Source of the DNA: Congeria kusceri
Lineage: Eukaryota > Mollusca > Bivalvia > Myida > Dreissenidae
Direction of reading: 5' to 3'
Assembly: GCA_027627225.1 (NCBI GenBank)
Contig: CM051028.1
Span: forward strand, 10,732,001 to 10,796,000
DNA length: 64,000 nucleotides
The position numbers and the translations under genes were made by a program. Numbering within the stretch: position 1 is the first letter of the stretch; the number at the start of each line of letters is the position of its first letter. Shown in pieces: positions 11,673-21,913 of this stretch. The notes beneath the pieces are model-generated. The model searched no databases. It was not told the DNA's origin and was given only the letters and a program-made list of their open reading frames with translations.

Positions 11673-14213
11673 GTACAGGTATGGGCAGTAGAGGAAAACA
11701 AATAGTGCAATTGGCACTTGATAAACTGAAATCCCAGCGAAGTACTAACTGTGAATTATTAAAGGATACAGATTGCAAACAGACAGAAAGTACATTTCTA
11801 GCTTGTGATGAGACATTGTCAACAGATAGTGGATATGGGCCCAAGGACACAGTGATAAGTGATGATAATAACAATGAACAAGACTTCCAGATATTTGAAA
11901 ACAATATCCAAGACAAGGCAAATAGTAGTGAAAGGGCTGTAGTTAAGAAAATCAGATATGAGAATATACATAGGACTTTTAATTTTGCTGATGCGTTACG
12001 TGGAACTTGTAGTGATGAAGATGATGATCTTGATTTAGGTCAATATTTAGCAAAGCCTGATTATGTGCAAACGAAGTTTGTAATCGAGTCATCAGACGAA
12101 TTGGAAACCTTTCCCACTAAAATAAACACAGCTTGTAATACTGATCGATGTGATAATGGATATCACGATGGTGACAATATGTGTGTTATTGAGACTAGCA
12201 ATGTTGGTGAAAGACAAGAGCACGTTGCGCGCATTGAAGATAAACCAGTTGACCATGTGGACAATGGTGAACATGAAAATTTTGATGTTACTGACGGAAC
12301 GTCTGATGAAGAAGATTTAGACCTAGATGACTCCTTGGTAGATCCCGATTATGACCCATCAAAAGACAATGACACTGAATCTTCTGATAACGAAGCATTG
12401 ATTGAAGACGAAGAACAAGAAATGCGCATAGATCTTGAAGAGGTTGTCAATGATGAACCCTTGATGAAAAGAAGAAAATATAAATCACCAAAGGAATGGC
12501 AGAGAACAAAGCAAAGGGTTGCTAGAATGGAAGGAAATGAATATAAAGGGTTAAAGAAGGACCAAGAAGGGAAATGGAAGTTTAGTGAAGTGAAAAAAGA
12601 GAGAGAAATGAAACCTCGTGGTTGTTCAAGACAATGTGAAAGTTCTAAAGTAAAAAGTTGTCCGAAAATATCTGAGTCGGATAGAAAAGCAATATTTCGG
12701 CAGTTCTGGAAAGAGTTTAATTGGGACGAGAAGAAAGTGGCTGTTACAAACTTGATTGCAGAATCAGAAGTGAGGACAAAGAAGACAAAGGGAGCAGAGG
12801 CTTTAAGTGGTCAAAAGGGCAATACTTACACATATTTCCTGAGAGTCGGTAAAGAAAGATATTGTGTATGTAAACCTATGTCTCTGAACACGTTAGGGAT
12901 CGAGGATAAGACAGCATATGGTTGGAAACAGAAAGAAAACAAAACGGTTACAACTTCAAATGACAATAGTGATGAAATAGTGGGCACTCTAGTACCTACG
13001 CCTACTACCAGTAGTTCAAAGGAGAGGAAAGATAAACATCTGTCGGATGCACGGATCAGCGCACGTGACTTTCTTGAACAATTACCTAAAATGGAATCTC
13101 ATTACTGCAGGTCAACAAGTTCTAAACACTATCTTGAACCACTGTTCACAACTAAGACTGATCTTTACAAAGTTTACAAAGATCACTGCAAAGAGCGTAA
13201 CGTAAAGATTGCTTCGAACTGCCTGTTTGACAATGTATTTATAAGCCGAGAAAAGATCAATGTGACAAATGTTGCGAGTTTGAAGTTGGAAACATTTCTC
13301 AGAATGACTACAATGAATACGTGAGGTTGAAAGATGAGGCGAGAAAGTCCAAGTCAGACGATAAAGAGAGATGTATTAAAGACCCAACATTTAAGGTCCT
13401 AACAATGGACTTACAGGCTGTGCTTATCTGTCCACGTCTGCAAGCAAGTGCTCTTTATTACAAAACTAAACTTGCTTGTCACAACTTTACAGTGATGGAC
13501 CTTGCCTTAACAGATACAACATGTTATGTATGGAACGAGACTGAAGGAGAGATCTGTCGGCAAGTACCTTTGCGACATGCATAAATGGCTATATTGAGCA
13601 CCTCATAACACAAAGCAATGACGTGAAAGAAGTTGTTATATACAGCGATGGCTGCAATTATCAAAATCGCAATGTTGTATTGTCAAACGCATTACTGAAG
13701 ACTGCCGTTGACAAGAAGGTTACTATTATGCAAAAATACCTTGAAAAGGGTCACACTCAAATGGAAGTAGACTCAATACACAGTCTTGTAGAACGGAAAC
13801 TGAAAAGGAGGCCCATCTATGTACCTCAAAACTACGTAGAAGTAATAGCCTCCTGTAGGCCGAGTCAACCGCTGAATGTGAGATATGTGCTTCACACATT
13901 CTTCAAGGATATGAAACAATTGAACTTGTACAATTCAATACGACCCGGAAATAGAGTTGGTGACCCTACAGTCACAAACCTTCGGGTCTTGCGCTACAGT
14001 CCGGATGGGACAATTCAGTACAAACTTGCGTTCAATGACCAGTACCAGGATTTCCCGCGTAAAGCAAAGGTGCAAAACGAAGTTGGAATAGTCTCTCAGC
14101 TACATCGGAACAGGATCCCCATCAAGGCATCCAAGTTTAAGCACCTGCAGGAACTCAAGAGTGTTGTTCCTTCAGATTACCATTCCTTTTATGACAGTTT
14201 GCCACATGAATAA
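11627..14213 (+). pseudogene. DDE-like transposase of nested transposon (DUF7869-like), two frameshifts
   Basis: Three adjoining plus-strand frames make one protein of about 850 residues. Frame 1 starts at 11627 (or more likely ATG 11681, MGSRGKQIVQLALDKLK), with an acidic, disordered first third, then a conserved region (RKAIFRQFWKEFNWDEKK; YTYFLRVGKERYCVCK; SHYCRSTSSKHYLEP). A one-base loss in an A-run near 13250 moves the coding pattern to the next frame (KDQCDKC, EARKSK, then LTMDLQAVL with the first catalytic-type Asp). A second shift near 13557 leads to VVIYSDGCNYQNRN (second Asp) and a C-terminal domain with SIHSLVERKL. The layout D...SD(x)C(x)QNRN...H/E matches an RNase-H-fold family widespread in invertebrate genomes, usually labelled uncharacterised. 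Both indels could be decay or sequencing error. It is probably nuclear and non-functional as read. Confidence 0.6.
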
Positions 14214-15187
14214 TATTTCTTTGGCAATTGATAGACGCAACAGAGACCTCTTACTGTCAGACATGATACAATCTTTATTTTTCGAGTAAAACGTGTGTGA
14301 GCATCAATGTAAAAAGTTATTTACTGGTTATTTTAGCGGCAACATTAAAAATTGTGTTGATGATATTGTTAGGATAGATTGCCAAGAGAATCGAAATTGA
14401 TTACTTTTCACAATATAATGTTGTGACGAAAAAGATTCTATAGAATTTGCGTTTTAAGTGTTTACGACTAATGTCGTATTAATTTGAAATTTATGGGTTA
14501 TTAGTGTCTTGTTCTACAAATTACAAATCATCTTTTGTGTCACGTCAAGTATTTGATCAGAAATGTTATGTTAGTTTTAATCGATTTTGACAACATTTGT
14601 GTTAGTATCTAACTTGTTACTGTTTAAAACGTTCGTCATGATTAAGTTGTTAATTTAATGTTGAAATGTTTTACTGTTCAAAATCAAAGCTGTTAGATTG
14701 TTTTCAAATATGAACAAAAAAAAACTTGAAAATGTTTATTGTTTGCAATACTATTACAATACTAGTTACTTTGAGCTCAGAATGCTGATAAAAAATCATA
14801 CATTTGAGATATTGATTATATATACTTATGGTTAAGTCCATTTAATGGCTTATGGTTATTTCATTTGCGTAGCGAAATGCTTATACAAACTTGACGTTCT
14901 GCCTTCTCACAACAAGTATTTGTGCATGTGACAGTCTTATTAGTACTGTTTATTAGGATGCAAAATGTCGTATATGATTCTAAAAAAATGAAAAAAAATG
15001 ATCAAAATCTCGTATAATCCTAAACATGATAATTGTAAATAAACAGCATGACAAAACATGGTAAATCGCATTTGACATGTTAAATAATACAATTGTATCT
15101 AATTAGTTTAAGTTTAGTGAGATTTTAACAAGAAATAATTTTTGGAAACAAAACAATGTTTCTCCTGTAAAATTTAAAAAAGTGCCG
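14214..15187. other. Right non-coding part of nested transposon
   Basis: AT-rich sequence after the transposase stop. Near 14968-15020 are two copies of a variant of the terminal motif ('tcgtatatgattctaa' and 'tcaaaatctcgtataatcc'), likely protein-binding sites. No gene is seen. Confidence 0.5.
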
Positions 15188-15214
15188 ATACGAGGTTTTG
15201 ATATTAGGCCGACG

Positions 15215-16844
15215 ATATATTACTTTATTGTATGTGTACTAAGGTGACTTATTTATAGATTTTTGTGTTTTTCAGAAATGTCTCAAATAGTTGAAGTGTT
15301 ATAAATTTAAATACAGACTCATATATTTAATGTTTAAAATGTTGATGCTATATTAGTTATACATGCACCTTAAAAATATCTAATGAAAAGCTTTTTTTTC
15401 CCATTTCAATAGTTGTTTGTTCATTAGCGAGACATGTTTACACATTTTATTAGCGTGAAGAGAATATTTCAGTAATAAAGTGCATTTTTCTTTGTGGAAA
15501 TTGTGACAAAAAAATGAACATTGTAAATTTGTCAGTCTGTGAAGTCCTTTTTAATGGGTTATTAATTAAATTTCATTTTGTTAACAATGTCATTAAATGT
15601 CCATGTGTTAACTGTGTTAATTAACATTAATTTTAATGTTAAATTATGAAATTAGTTGCATTACAAACACTGTTAAATTTATGAAATTTAAATTGTGAAC
15701 TAATACATTAAATGTATTTGTATCAAAGCAGTTTTGGTGTTCTTGTTCTACAGATTATATAAATTTGTAATGTATATTTTTTAAATGTGGAAGTTGTGAA
15801 ACAATTAAAAAAAACAAACAGTGTAGATGTGAATACATGTTGTATGTCTAATACATTTGTCGCTGAGTGTGTACATTTTTTTACAAAACAAGTATTTACT
15901 TGTACATTAAATGGAAACATATGTTAAATATATGTAGAAATTCATTGAGATTATTGATTTGATGGCTCTATACCAAATCAATTCACAGTAGTTGATACAT
16001 ATGTAACATAAATTGAATTGACTTCATGCAGTAGACCCTGATTTACTTCACTTGAAATAGATGTATGGTTTAAGTTCTATTAAATTAAAGTAAGTGAATA
16101 TTGAAATCTTATTTAACAGTAATTTGCATAAATTGCTATTTGAAATGTTAACATGTACTCATTTTTAGGTATATTGCTTGTTCAGTATTTTTTTTTTGCT
16201 TCCTTGCTGTTTGCATACAGACCATCTAATGGTTTCCATCAAGGAAACTAACATTGGATGCATTTAATCATGAACATTTTATCTTACTGTGTTATGTTTT
16301 TATGCAATTTCCTTCGTTATTGAATCTCATCAACCACTTGCCAATCGTTAGTAAAAACTTTAAATTTAATCAGTTAGTGAACGATATGTATATGAAACAA
16401 CACATGTTTCTATCGTTTTTCCCATTAAAGAGACAGTGTATTGGATTTATAAAATTAATGTAGTTATACGTTTTAATGTTCCGTACATGATTAAAATGCA
16501 GGCAAATGCTATATCAGTCATGTTGCAACTTTTGAGTTTAACATTTTTATTGACGCATGTGAACTGAGTATGACAAGTTCATATATCAAGACAGAAGACC
16601 TCGCAAAAACACCAAACTCTACATACCTAAAATGGGCTACGTGTACAATAAGGGAAAATGAATGCTGCACACATCAATATGATTGCATTATCGGTTAATC
16701 GGGCAATCTTTGGACCGTATTGAGATAAGGCCGTCTCGACTGAGAAAATATTAACTCCCTTGATTTGTGTACACCAGCAACCAATCAAATGCAAACCTCG
16801 TTTTTATTAAGCGTAGCAAATACTTGAAATTATTGAAAACGAAC
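15215..16844. other. Harbinger copy B interior without the expected transposase exons
   Basis: The catalytic exons of the minus-strand transposase should lie here, but I see no 'AIDGTH'-type or 'VACAVLHN'-type coding on the minus strand. The DNA is AT-rich with poly-A/T runs. Either an internal deletion has removed the exons or they decayed beyond recognition. Confidence 0.5.
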
Positions 16845-17271
16845 CTGCGATGTTATAAAACTGTTTTTGTATTCTCTCCCGTGTTACGTCATCATCCAAT
16901 ACGCACACATAGTTGTTAAGCCATTGGCAGATACTGTCAGTGAATTGTTTCACTGCTCTCGAAACACTGGATCTAGAAATCCCGTGAATACCGGCTGTCA
17001 CAATATGATGAGTTCCAGTCGCCAAGAAGTGAAGCGCTACCAGTGAGGACATCAGTGGCGGAAGAGGACACGAACGAGCCGTAGCCCTCTCCAAATTTAC
17101 AATATTAACAAGGAATAATACTGTCTCAGGAAAAAAACGATACCGCTCACGGACTTCCATACGTGTCAACGTCTCCAGCGGATTCGTTCGATCGCGAAAG
17201 ACCCTTTTGTCGACGGGAATTCTGCTATGAGCATAACGAGCGCGACGAACTCGGCGTTCAATGTCGGCCAT
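16845..17271 (-). pseudogene. HARBI1-like transposase, exon 1 only
   Basis: Starts MADIERRVRRARYAHSRIP near the right TIR and runs about 142 codons to a donor site (gcag|gttcg) at 16844. It contains FRDRTNPLETLTRMEVRERY, PPLMSSLVALHFLATGTHH, and GISRSSVSRAVKQF, the N-terminal helix-turn-helix region of PIF/Harbinger transposases, which normally precedes the catalytic DDE domain. Expected downstream exons toward lower coordinates are absent, so this is a truncated gene. Its start lies about 225 bp inside the right end, mirroring the Myb/SANT gene at the left end. Confidence 0.75.
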
Positions 17272-17498
17272 GTTGTTATTATTTTACCATGTGATTGACA
17301 TCGATTTTCATTTTGAAGACGCCCAAAATCGATTTCAATTTGTTGACATCGATTCCCAATTTAAAATTGATTTTCGATGTCAGTTGACATTGATTTTGTT
17401 TGTGAACACCAACTTCAAAAATCGATGTCAATATGTGAAAATCTATGTCATCTGAGATCGAAAATCGATGTCAGAAAGTTTTGTGAACACGGGGCCAG

Positions 17499-18620
17499 CC
17501 TGAATGGCAAAATTTTAATGACAAAATTAACACCAGAATGCATGCAAACAAACACGAGGGCTGTAAGGCCTAGGTTGCTCACCTGAATGGCTAAGCAAGT
17601 TCCATGCTGATTGGTCAACAAATGTAACCTCTAGAGTGTTCACAAGCGTTTTCTTTATTTTGCCCCAGATCTAGTTTTTGACACCACATAACCAAGTTTC
17701 CAACTTGTCCGAGATAAAATTGGAACACGTTCTGGGCAAATTTCATCAAGGTTGGGCAATAAATGTGGTCTATTGAGTGTTCACAAGCTAAATGTTGATG
17801 ACAAACGACAGACAAAAGGTGGAATTTAGTAGAGTGTTACCCATGGACCATTTCTGTAAAATAAATTTAAAATCCAGCATGCGGTTTCTAACAAGAAGAT
17901 TTTGTATAAATTCAATATAGCCATATAATGAAAACTCTCCCGCCCCCTAGCTGCCATGGTTTTAAACAAATCAAAATACCATTGAGAGAATTTGGTAGTC
18001 AGCCATGCAACATTTCTATGAAATTATTTTGAAATCCAGCAAGTGGTGTATGACGAGAAGATTGTCGCAGTTGCCTATACGGCCACATTTGGTCAATTTT
18101 CCACAACCACTTGTGGCAAATATTTTTACGAATCAAAACTATTTTAAGGAATTTTGGAGAAGGGGGTCACAAAACAAACATTTCTGTGATATTATTTAGA
18201 AATCTGCCTAGTGGTTTTTGACACGAAGATAGTCAAAGGTGCCTATACAGCCATATTTGGTCAAACTTCCCCATACCCTTATGGCCATGTTTTTAACAAA
18301 TCAAAATTATTCCAAAGAATTTGGTAAAGGAAGACCCAAGAAACAAATCCATGATTATTTTTTAAAATCCATTAAGTGGTTTGTTACAAGAAGATTGTCA
18401 AAGTTGCCTATGTGGCCCTATATGGTCAAACTTCCCCACACCATAGAGTCCATGGTTTTTAACAAATAGAACTTATTTGAAGGATTTTGACAGAAAATCA
18501 CCCAATCAACATTTCTATGAAATTATTTTGTAACCAAGCGAGTGGTTTCCGACGAGAAGATTGTGAAAGTTGACTTTACAGTCATATATAGTCAGAGTTA
18601 TTAAACAACCCCTGGCAGCC
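17499..18620. repeat. About 165-bp degenerate tandem repeat and bivalve dispersed repeat
   Basis: Begins with 'ggctgtaaggcctaggttgctcacctga'-type dispersed sequence (split here near 17560). From about 17840 there are four to five units spaced 160-170 bp apart, marked by 'catttctatgaaatt' near 17850, 18011, 18180 and 18510 and by 'gaagattgtcaaagttgcc'. The short open frames here are repeat shadows. Confidence 0.65.
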
Positions 18621-19372
18621 ATTTCAGAGGCTCAGAATCAACATGGCGATGTTCTTGCAGAAACAGTTTTTTTTTTGTCTTTTTATACTCTTTAATAGTG
18701 TGCTTTAATATTTTAATGCCATCCACTTTCTAGCCATATCAGTTAGAAAGTATTTAACGTTTGTTTCGTTTATGTCCTCGCCCTAGATCTTGACTTTACT
18801 CGGTGCACATTTTCTAAGCGGGTACTGTTTTCCATGTAATTTGTGATCGTTACAGGGTTTCATGTATTAAATCCCTCTTAGCATGAAATTAGATAAACTG
18901 CAAAAACAAACATGTTTGGAATATTCTTTGAATGTTTATAAATGGGTTTTGCTAGGGTCAGACATGTCAGAATTTTTTTTTCAACTTGTACACACCAAAA
19001 ATGTTGTATGATCTTAACGGGTCCCACATCTGATATGATCACAATGGGGTCCCGTTTTAAGTCAGAAAACAGAGAAACTCATTTAAAGCTTTTTTGATCT
19101 AAATTGAAACTTGAAATCATGCTCTGGGCGAGGTATCTAATAACTAGGATGAGAACTGTCGAATCTAAACCAAATGAGAAGCAGGTGCTCTTTTGTAACA
19201 TGAAAGTGACATTTGATATGTATGTCATTTCTTGTCATAATACCGCATATACATAGTTTTAGAATTTAATTTGTTTGGGATTTTCCAGTGCTACATTGCA
19301 TCACCAGATGACAAGCATTTTTACTATACACAGTCCTGTGGTATGTAATAACTTGATTAGCTTCCATGTAGG
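18621..19372. other. Intergenic AT-rich
   Basis: No repeat or gene is clearly supported. A candidate exon at 19289-19340 (between 'ttttccag' and 'gtatgt') reads CYIASPDDKHFYYTQSC but does not match the phase of the next exon, so I do not join it. Confidence 0.35.
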
Positions 19373-19897
19373 TTCCATTATTGCCGAGAACGAAAGAATA
19401 AAGAAAATATAGTAGCAAAAATAATATATTATGAGTTGTGGCAAACACTTGAACAAACTGATGAAGCCTTGGAAAGAATACCATCTAAACAGGAAAAAAA
19501 AGAAGCTCTTCAGTGGCAGCTGAAGTTCAGAAAAATTATTCTGCAACAGAATTACCACGACAAATCAGTTTACAACTTCAGTAGAAAAATTGACAAGAAG
19601 TATGTTGATTTAACCGTTACTGAATTAGCAGACAACTTGAAAAAATTGGTAACAGATTCTTATAAAGGTCCTGTTGAAGAATTGTGGAAGAAAGGAGCTC
19701 CACTGCTTGTTGGGAAGTGTGTGCAGCATACATTTCATGCTGGAACCTATGATGGGCATGTCATCTCAGTTGTACCAGGTTACCCAGACTGGTACAACAT
19801 TGTGTACACTAATGACCCGGCAGTGTACACATAAAGGCTCATGGATGACTATAACCAGGGTGACCTTAAGATCGTGCCTCAGAGGACTTAACATGAG
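19373..19897 (+). pseudogene. Conserved ORF with Tudor/chromo-like end, internal stop; function unknown
   Basis: An open frame follows an acceptor-like 'catgtag' at 19365-19371. It reads HYCRERKNKENIVAK, then a helical region (LWQTLEQTDEALERIPSKQE; LQWQLKFRKIILQQNY), then GKCVQHTFHAGTYDGHVISV and PGYPDWYNIVYTNDPAVYT. The last block looks like a small beta-barrel (Tudor/agenet-like) and I recall the pattern from uncharacterised invertebrate proteins. The frame is cut by TAA at 19832-19834, where a Tyr codon is expected, and then continues MDDYNQGDLKIVPQRT to a TAA at 19895. There is no N-terminal Met in this exon, so it is a 3' exon of a larger gene or a decayed mobile-element gene. Cellular role unknown. 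Confidence 0.4.
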
Positions 19898-20404
19898 GCA
19901 TCGCAACCTGTTCCGAAAGTTATTCAAGTTGAAATACCCAGTTTATACCAGTTGCTTGTACAGATTGTTTCTGTTGTTTGCATGTGGCACTGTGTGTAAG
20001 TTGCAGTAGCCAGCTTATGCTAGTTCATGTATTCCTAGTTGATGCTTCAATAAATTTCTAGTTGCTTTCAGGTCCAGTGTATTTCAAAAATATGCATGCT
20101 TGGTTATTAGTAGTCAGTATTTGTTAATTTGTGTATAAGTTTATAGTTCTATTTATTGTTTGCAGGAATTCTGGAGGTTCTTTAATTGTTGAACTATTAC
20201 AAGTTATTTTTCAATGAAGTATAAAACTTCTCTATTTCTAGTAATTATAAGTAAAAGTGAAACATAAGCTTTTGTTAAACAAAAAAAAAACTTAAATGAG
20301 TAACCTTTACACAAAATAAAAATAATGTTCTATTACATGTTTTGTTTATTAAATTTGACCGGTATATTTTATTTTTGCATGTGACTTATGATCTGTTTGG
20401 TTCA

Positions 20405-20920
20405 CTTCAGGTGGGGTCACTCAGCCAGTTTCACACTCCGGGTACTCCTGGGCCACTCCGTGTTGCAGATTTGTGGATAACCATACCTGGTATGTAATAG
20501 ATACAGTTAAGAGTCTATCTGTAACATTCAATGTCTTTATTTATTACATTTTATTGTCAACAATCAACTATTTTATAGAAATTGGAGGAATTTAACAGAA
20601 AATTAAATATACTGTGATGTGCCACGCCCATTTTCCAGTTGTGCCACACCCATTATTATCTGAGCCTGTTCAATAAATTATCTGAGACTGTTCAATAAAT
20701 TAGTTTTTTGTACTTTTAAATATTTCACAGTATGTTGAATTCAAATCTTGTTTTTTTTTCTTGTATGTTTGTTAATTGTTTTAACTTTTTTTCAGTCTGT
20801 GCTTCCAAGATCCATTGGGCGTCACACGAGAGCCTCACACACAGGATCCACCTCAGCTGCAATACCAGGAAATACTAAACAGTGTTAAAAGACATTTGAA
20901 ATTACATGTAAACTTGACAA
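20405..20920 (+). other. Possible terminal exons with poly(A) signal
   Basis: Two exon-like pieces: 20411-20490 (after 'cttcag', before 'gtatgt'; VGSLSQFHTPGTPGPLR) and 20796-20887 (after 'ttttttcag'; RSIGRHTRASHTGSTS or an alternative frame). AATAAA follows at about 20914. They may be the 3' end of the transcript that includes 19373-19897. The phases do not settle the frame, so this is tentative. Confidence 0.25.
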
Positions 20921-21911
20921 TAAAGTCATTTAATTTGTTATTGCATGTATTATCAGTTATAACATAGTGTTAGATGCATGTTGTATATACAATTGGTCTC
21001 AAAAACATTAAGCTGACATGCCATAAACCAATGAAAAACATCTAAGTAAAACAGTCTTTAAAAAAGGTATGGTTTTAAATTTGATAAAAGTCATAGAAAT
21101 AATCAAATGATGGTGTGATATTTCAAAATTATTGATTTTTGAAACAAAAAATGCATGAGGTCATTTTTTCTCTGATTTTGCATTAAATTGGGATTGCTGT
21201 GTTCTGACCGCCCTACTACATCCAGTGCCACCAAAATTTTATTTTTGAATTTTTTGGAATTATTATTTTTTTATTTTCATAATAAAACATAGAAGTCAAC
21301 AATTAATCACTAGCTGTACCCATTTCCCAAGTAAAACAAGAAAGTGTAGCATTGCTAACCCTGGTGCAGCATTAGGAAAGACTTGACAAGATGCGTTGTC
21401 TACTGCAAAGCTACATAGCCACTGACTCATCTCTTATTCAAGATACTAAGATGCCAGATTTAAATAGTTGTGAGACTAAATATTTACACTGTGGTGGTAA
21501 ATCAAATGTCTCAAAACAGTAATAGAACTAATTTAAAAGTACTCGCAATGCATTGTAAATAATGATGTTAAACTGTATGATAGAGTGATTTAAAGTGATC
21601 TATTAATATGAACAAGTTATACATTTACCATGTATATTAGTCAGCTTTTATTTTACTTTGTCTAGGTGAAAACATTATTTATCACTCATAATTTACACTT
21701 AAGGTATTAATAAAAATATCCTCTATATATATGTATTTAAAGTAAACACGTATTTAGCTGTTTGTAAAAGGTATGGTTGCATATTGTGTTTAAGCAAAGT
21801 TGTATTTAAGCATTACTATTGTCAATTTTGAGTAGTTATACTCTCATGGCATATGCTAAATAACATTACATATAGCATTATGTTTGGTTGTTTTAATGTA
21901 TTTATTATAAG
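20921..21911. other. Intergenic, AT-rich
   Basis: No gene, inverted-repeat element or tandem array could be supported in this 1 kb stretch. Confidence 0.5.
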
Positions 21912-21913
21912 TA

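Larger units (their letters stand above)
10537..15214. mobile_element. Nested DNA transposon with unusual DDE-like transposase
   Basis: Perfect 27-bp terminal inverted repeats: 10537-10563 (starts CGTCGGCCTAATATC) and 15188-15214. The flanks are ATAT on both sides, so target duplication (TA, TAT or ATAT) and the exact end are ambiguous because the junction is palindromic. The element lies 12 bp after the stop codon of the host Harbinger element's Myb/SANT gene, so it entered after that element formed. It encodes one plus-strand protein (11627-14213, two frameshifts). The terminal motif recurs internally near 10715, 11100 and 14968-15020. The superfamily is uncertain; it is not Tc1, hAT, piggyBac or Harbinger by its protein. 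Confidence 0.8.
6302..17495. mobile_element. PIF/Harbinger DNA transposon (copy B), 11.2 kb, with nested insertion
   Basis: The ends are inverted copies of GCCCCGTGTTCACAAAACT (21 bp match at 6302 and at 17475-17495), flanked by CAG at 6299-6301 and at 17496-17498. A 3-bp CWG-type target duplication fits PIF/Harbinger. Both subterminal regions carry repeated 'tgacatcgattt'-like motifs in both orientations, likely transposase binding sites. Two genes point inward: an intact Myb/SANT gene (6516-10524, plus) and exon 1 of a HARBI1-like transposase (16845-17271, minus). About 4.7 kb in the middle is another transposon (10537-15214). Without the insertion the element would be about 6.5 kb. The transposase catalytic exons are missing, so it is non-autonomous. 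Confidence 0.85.
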
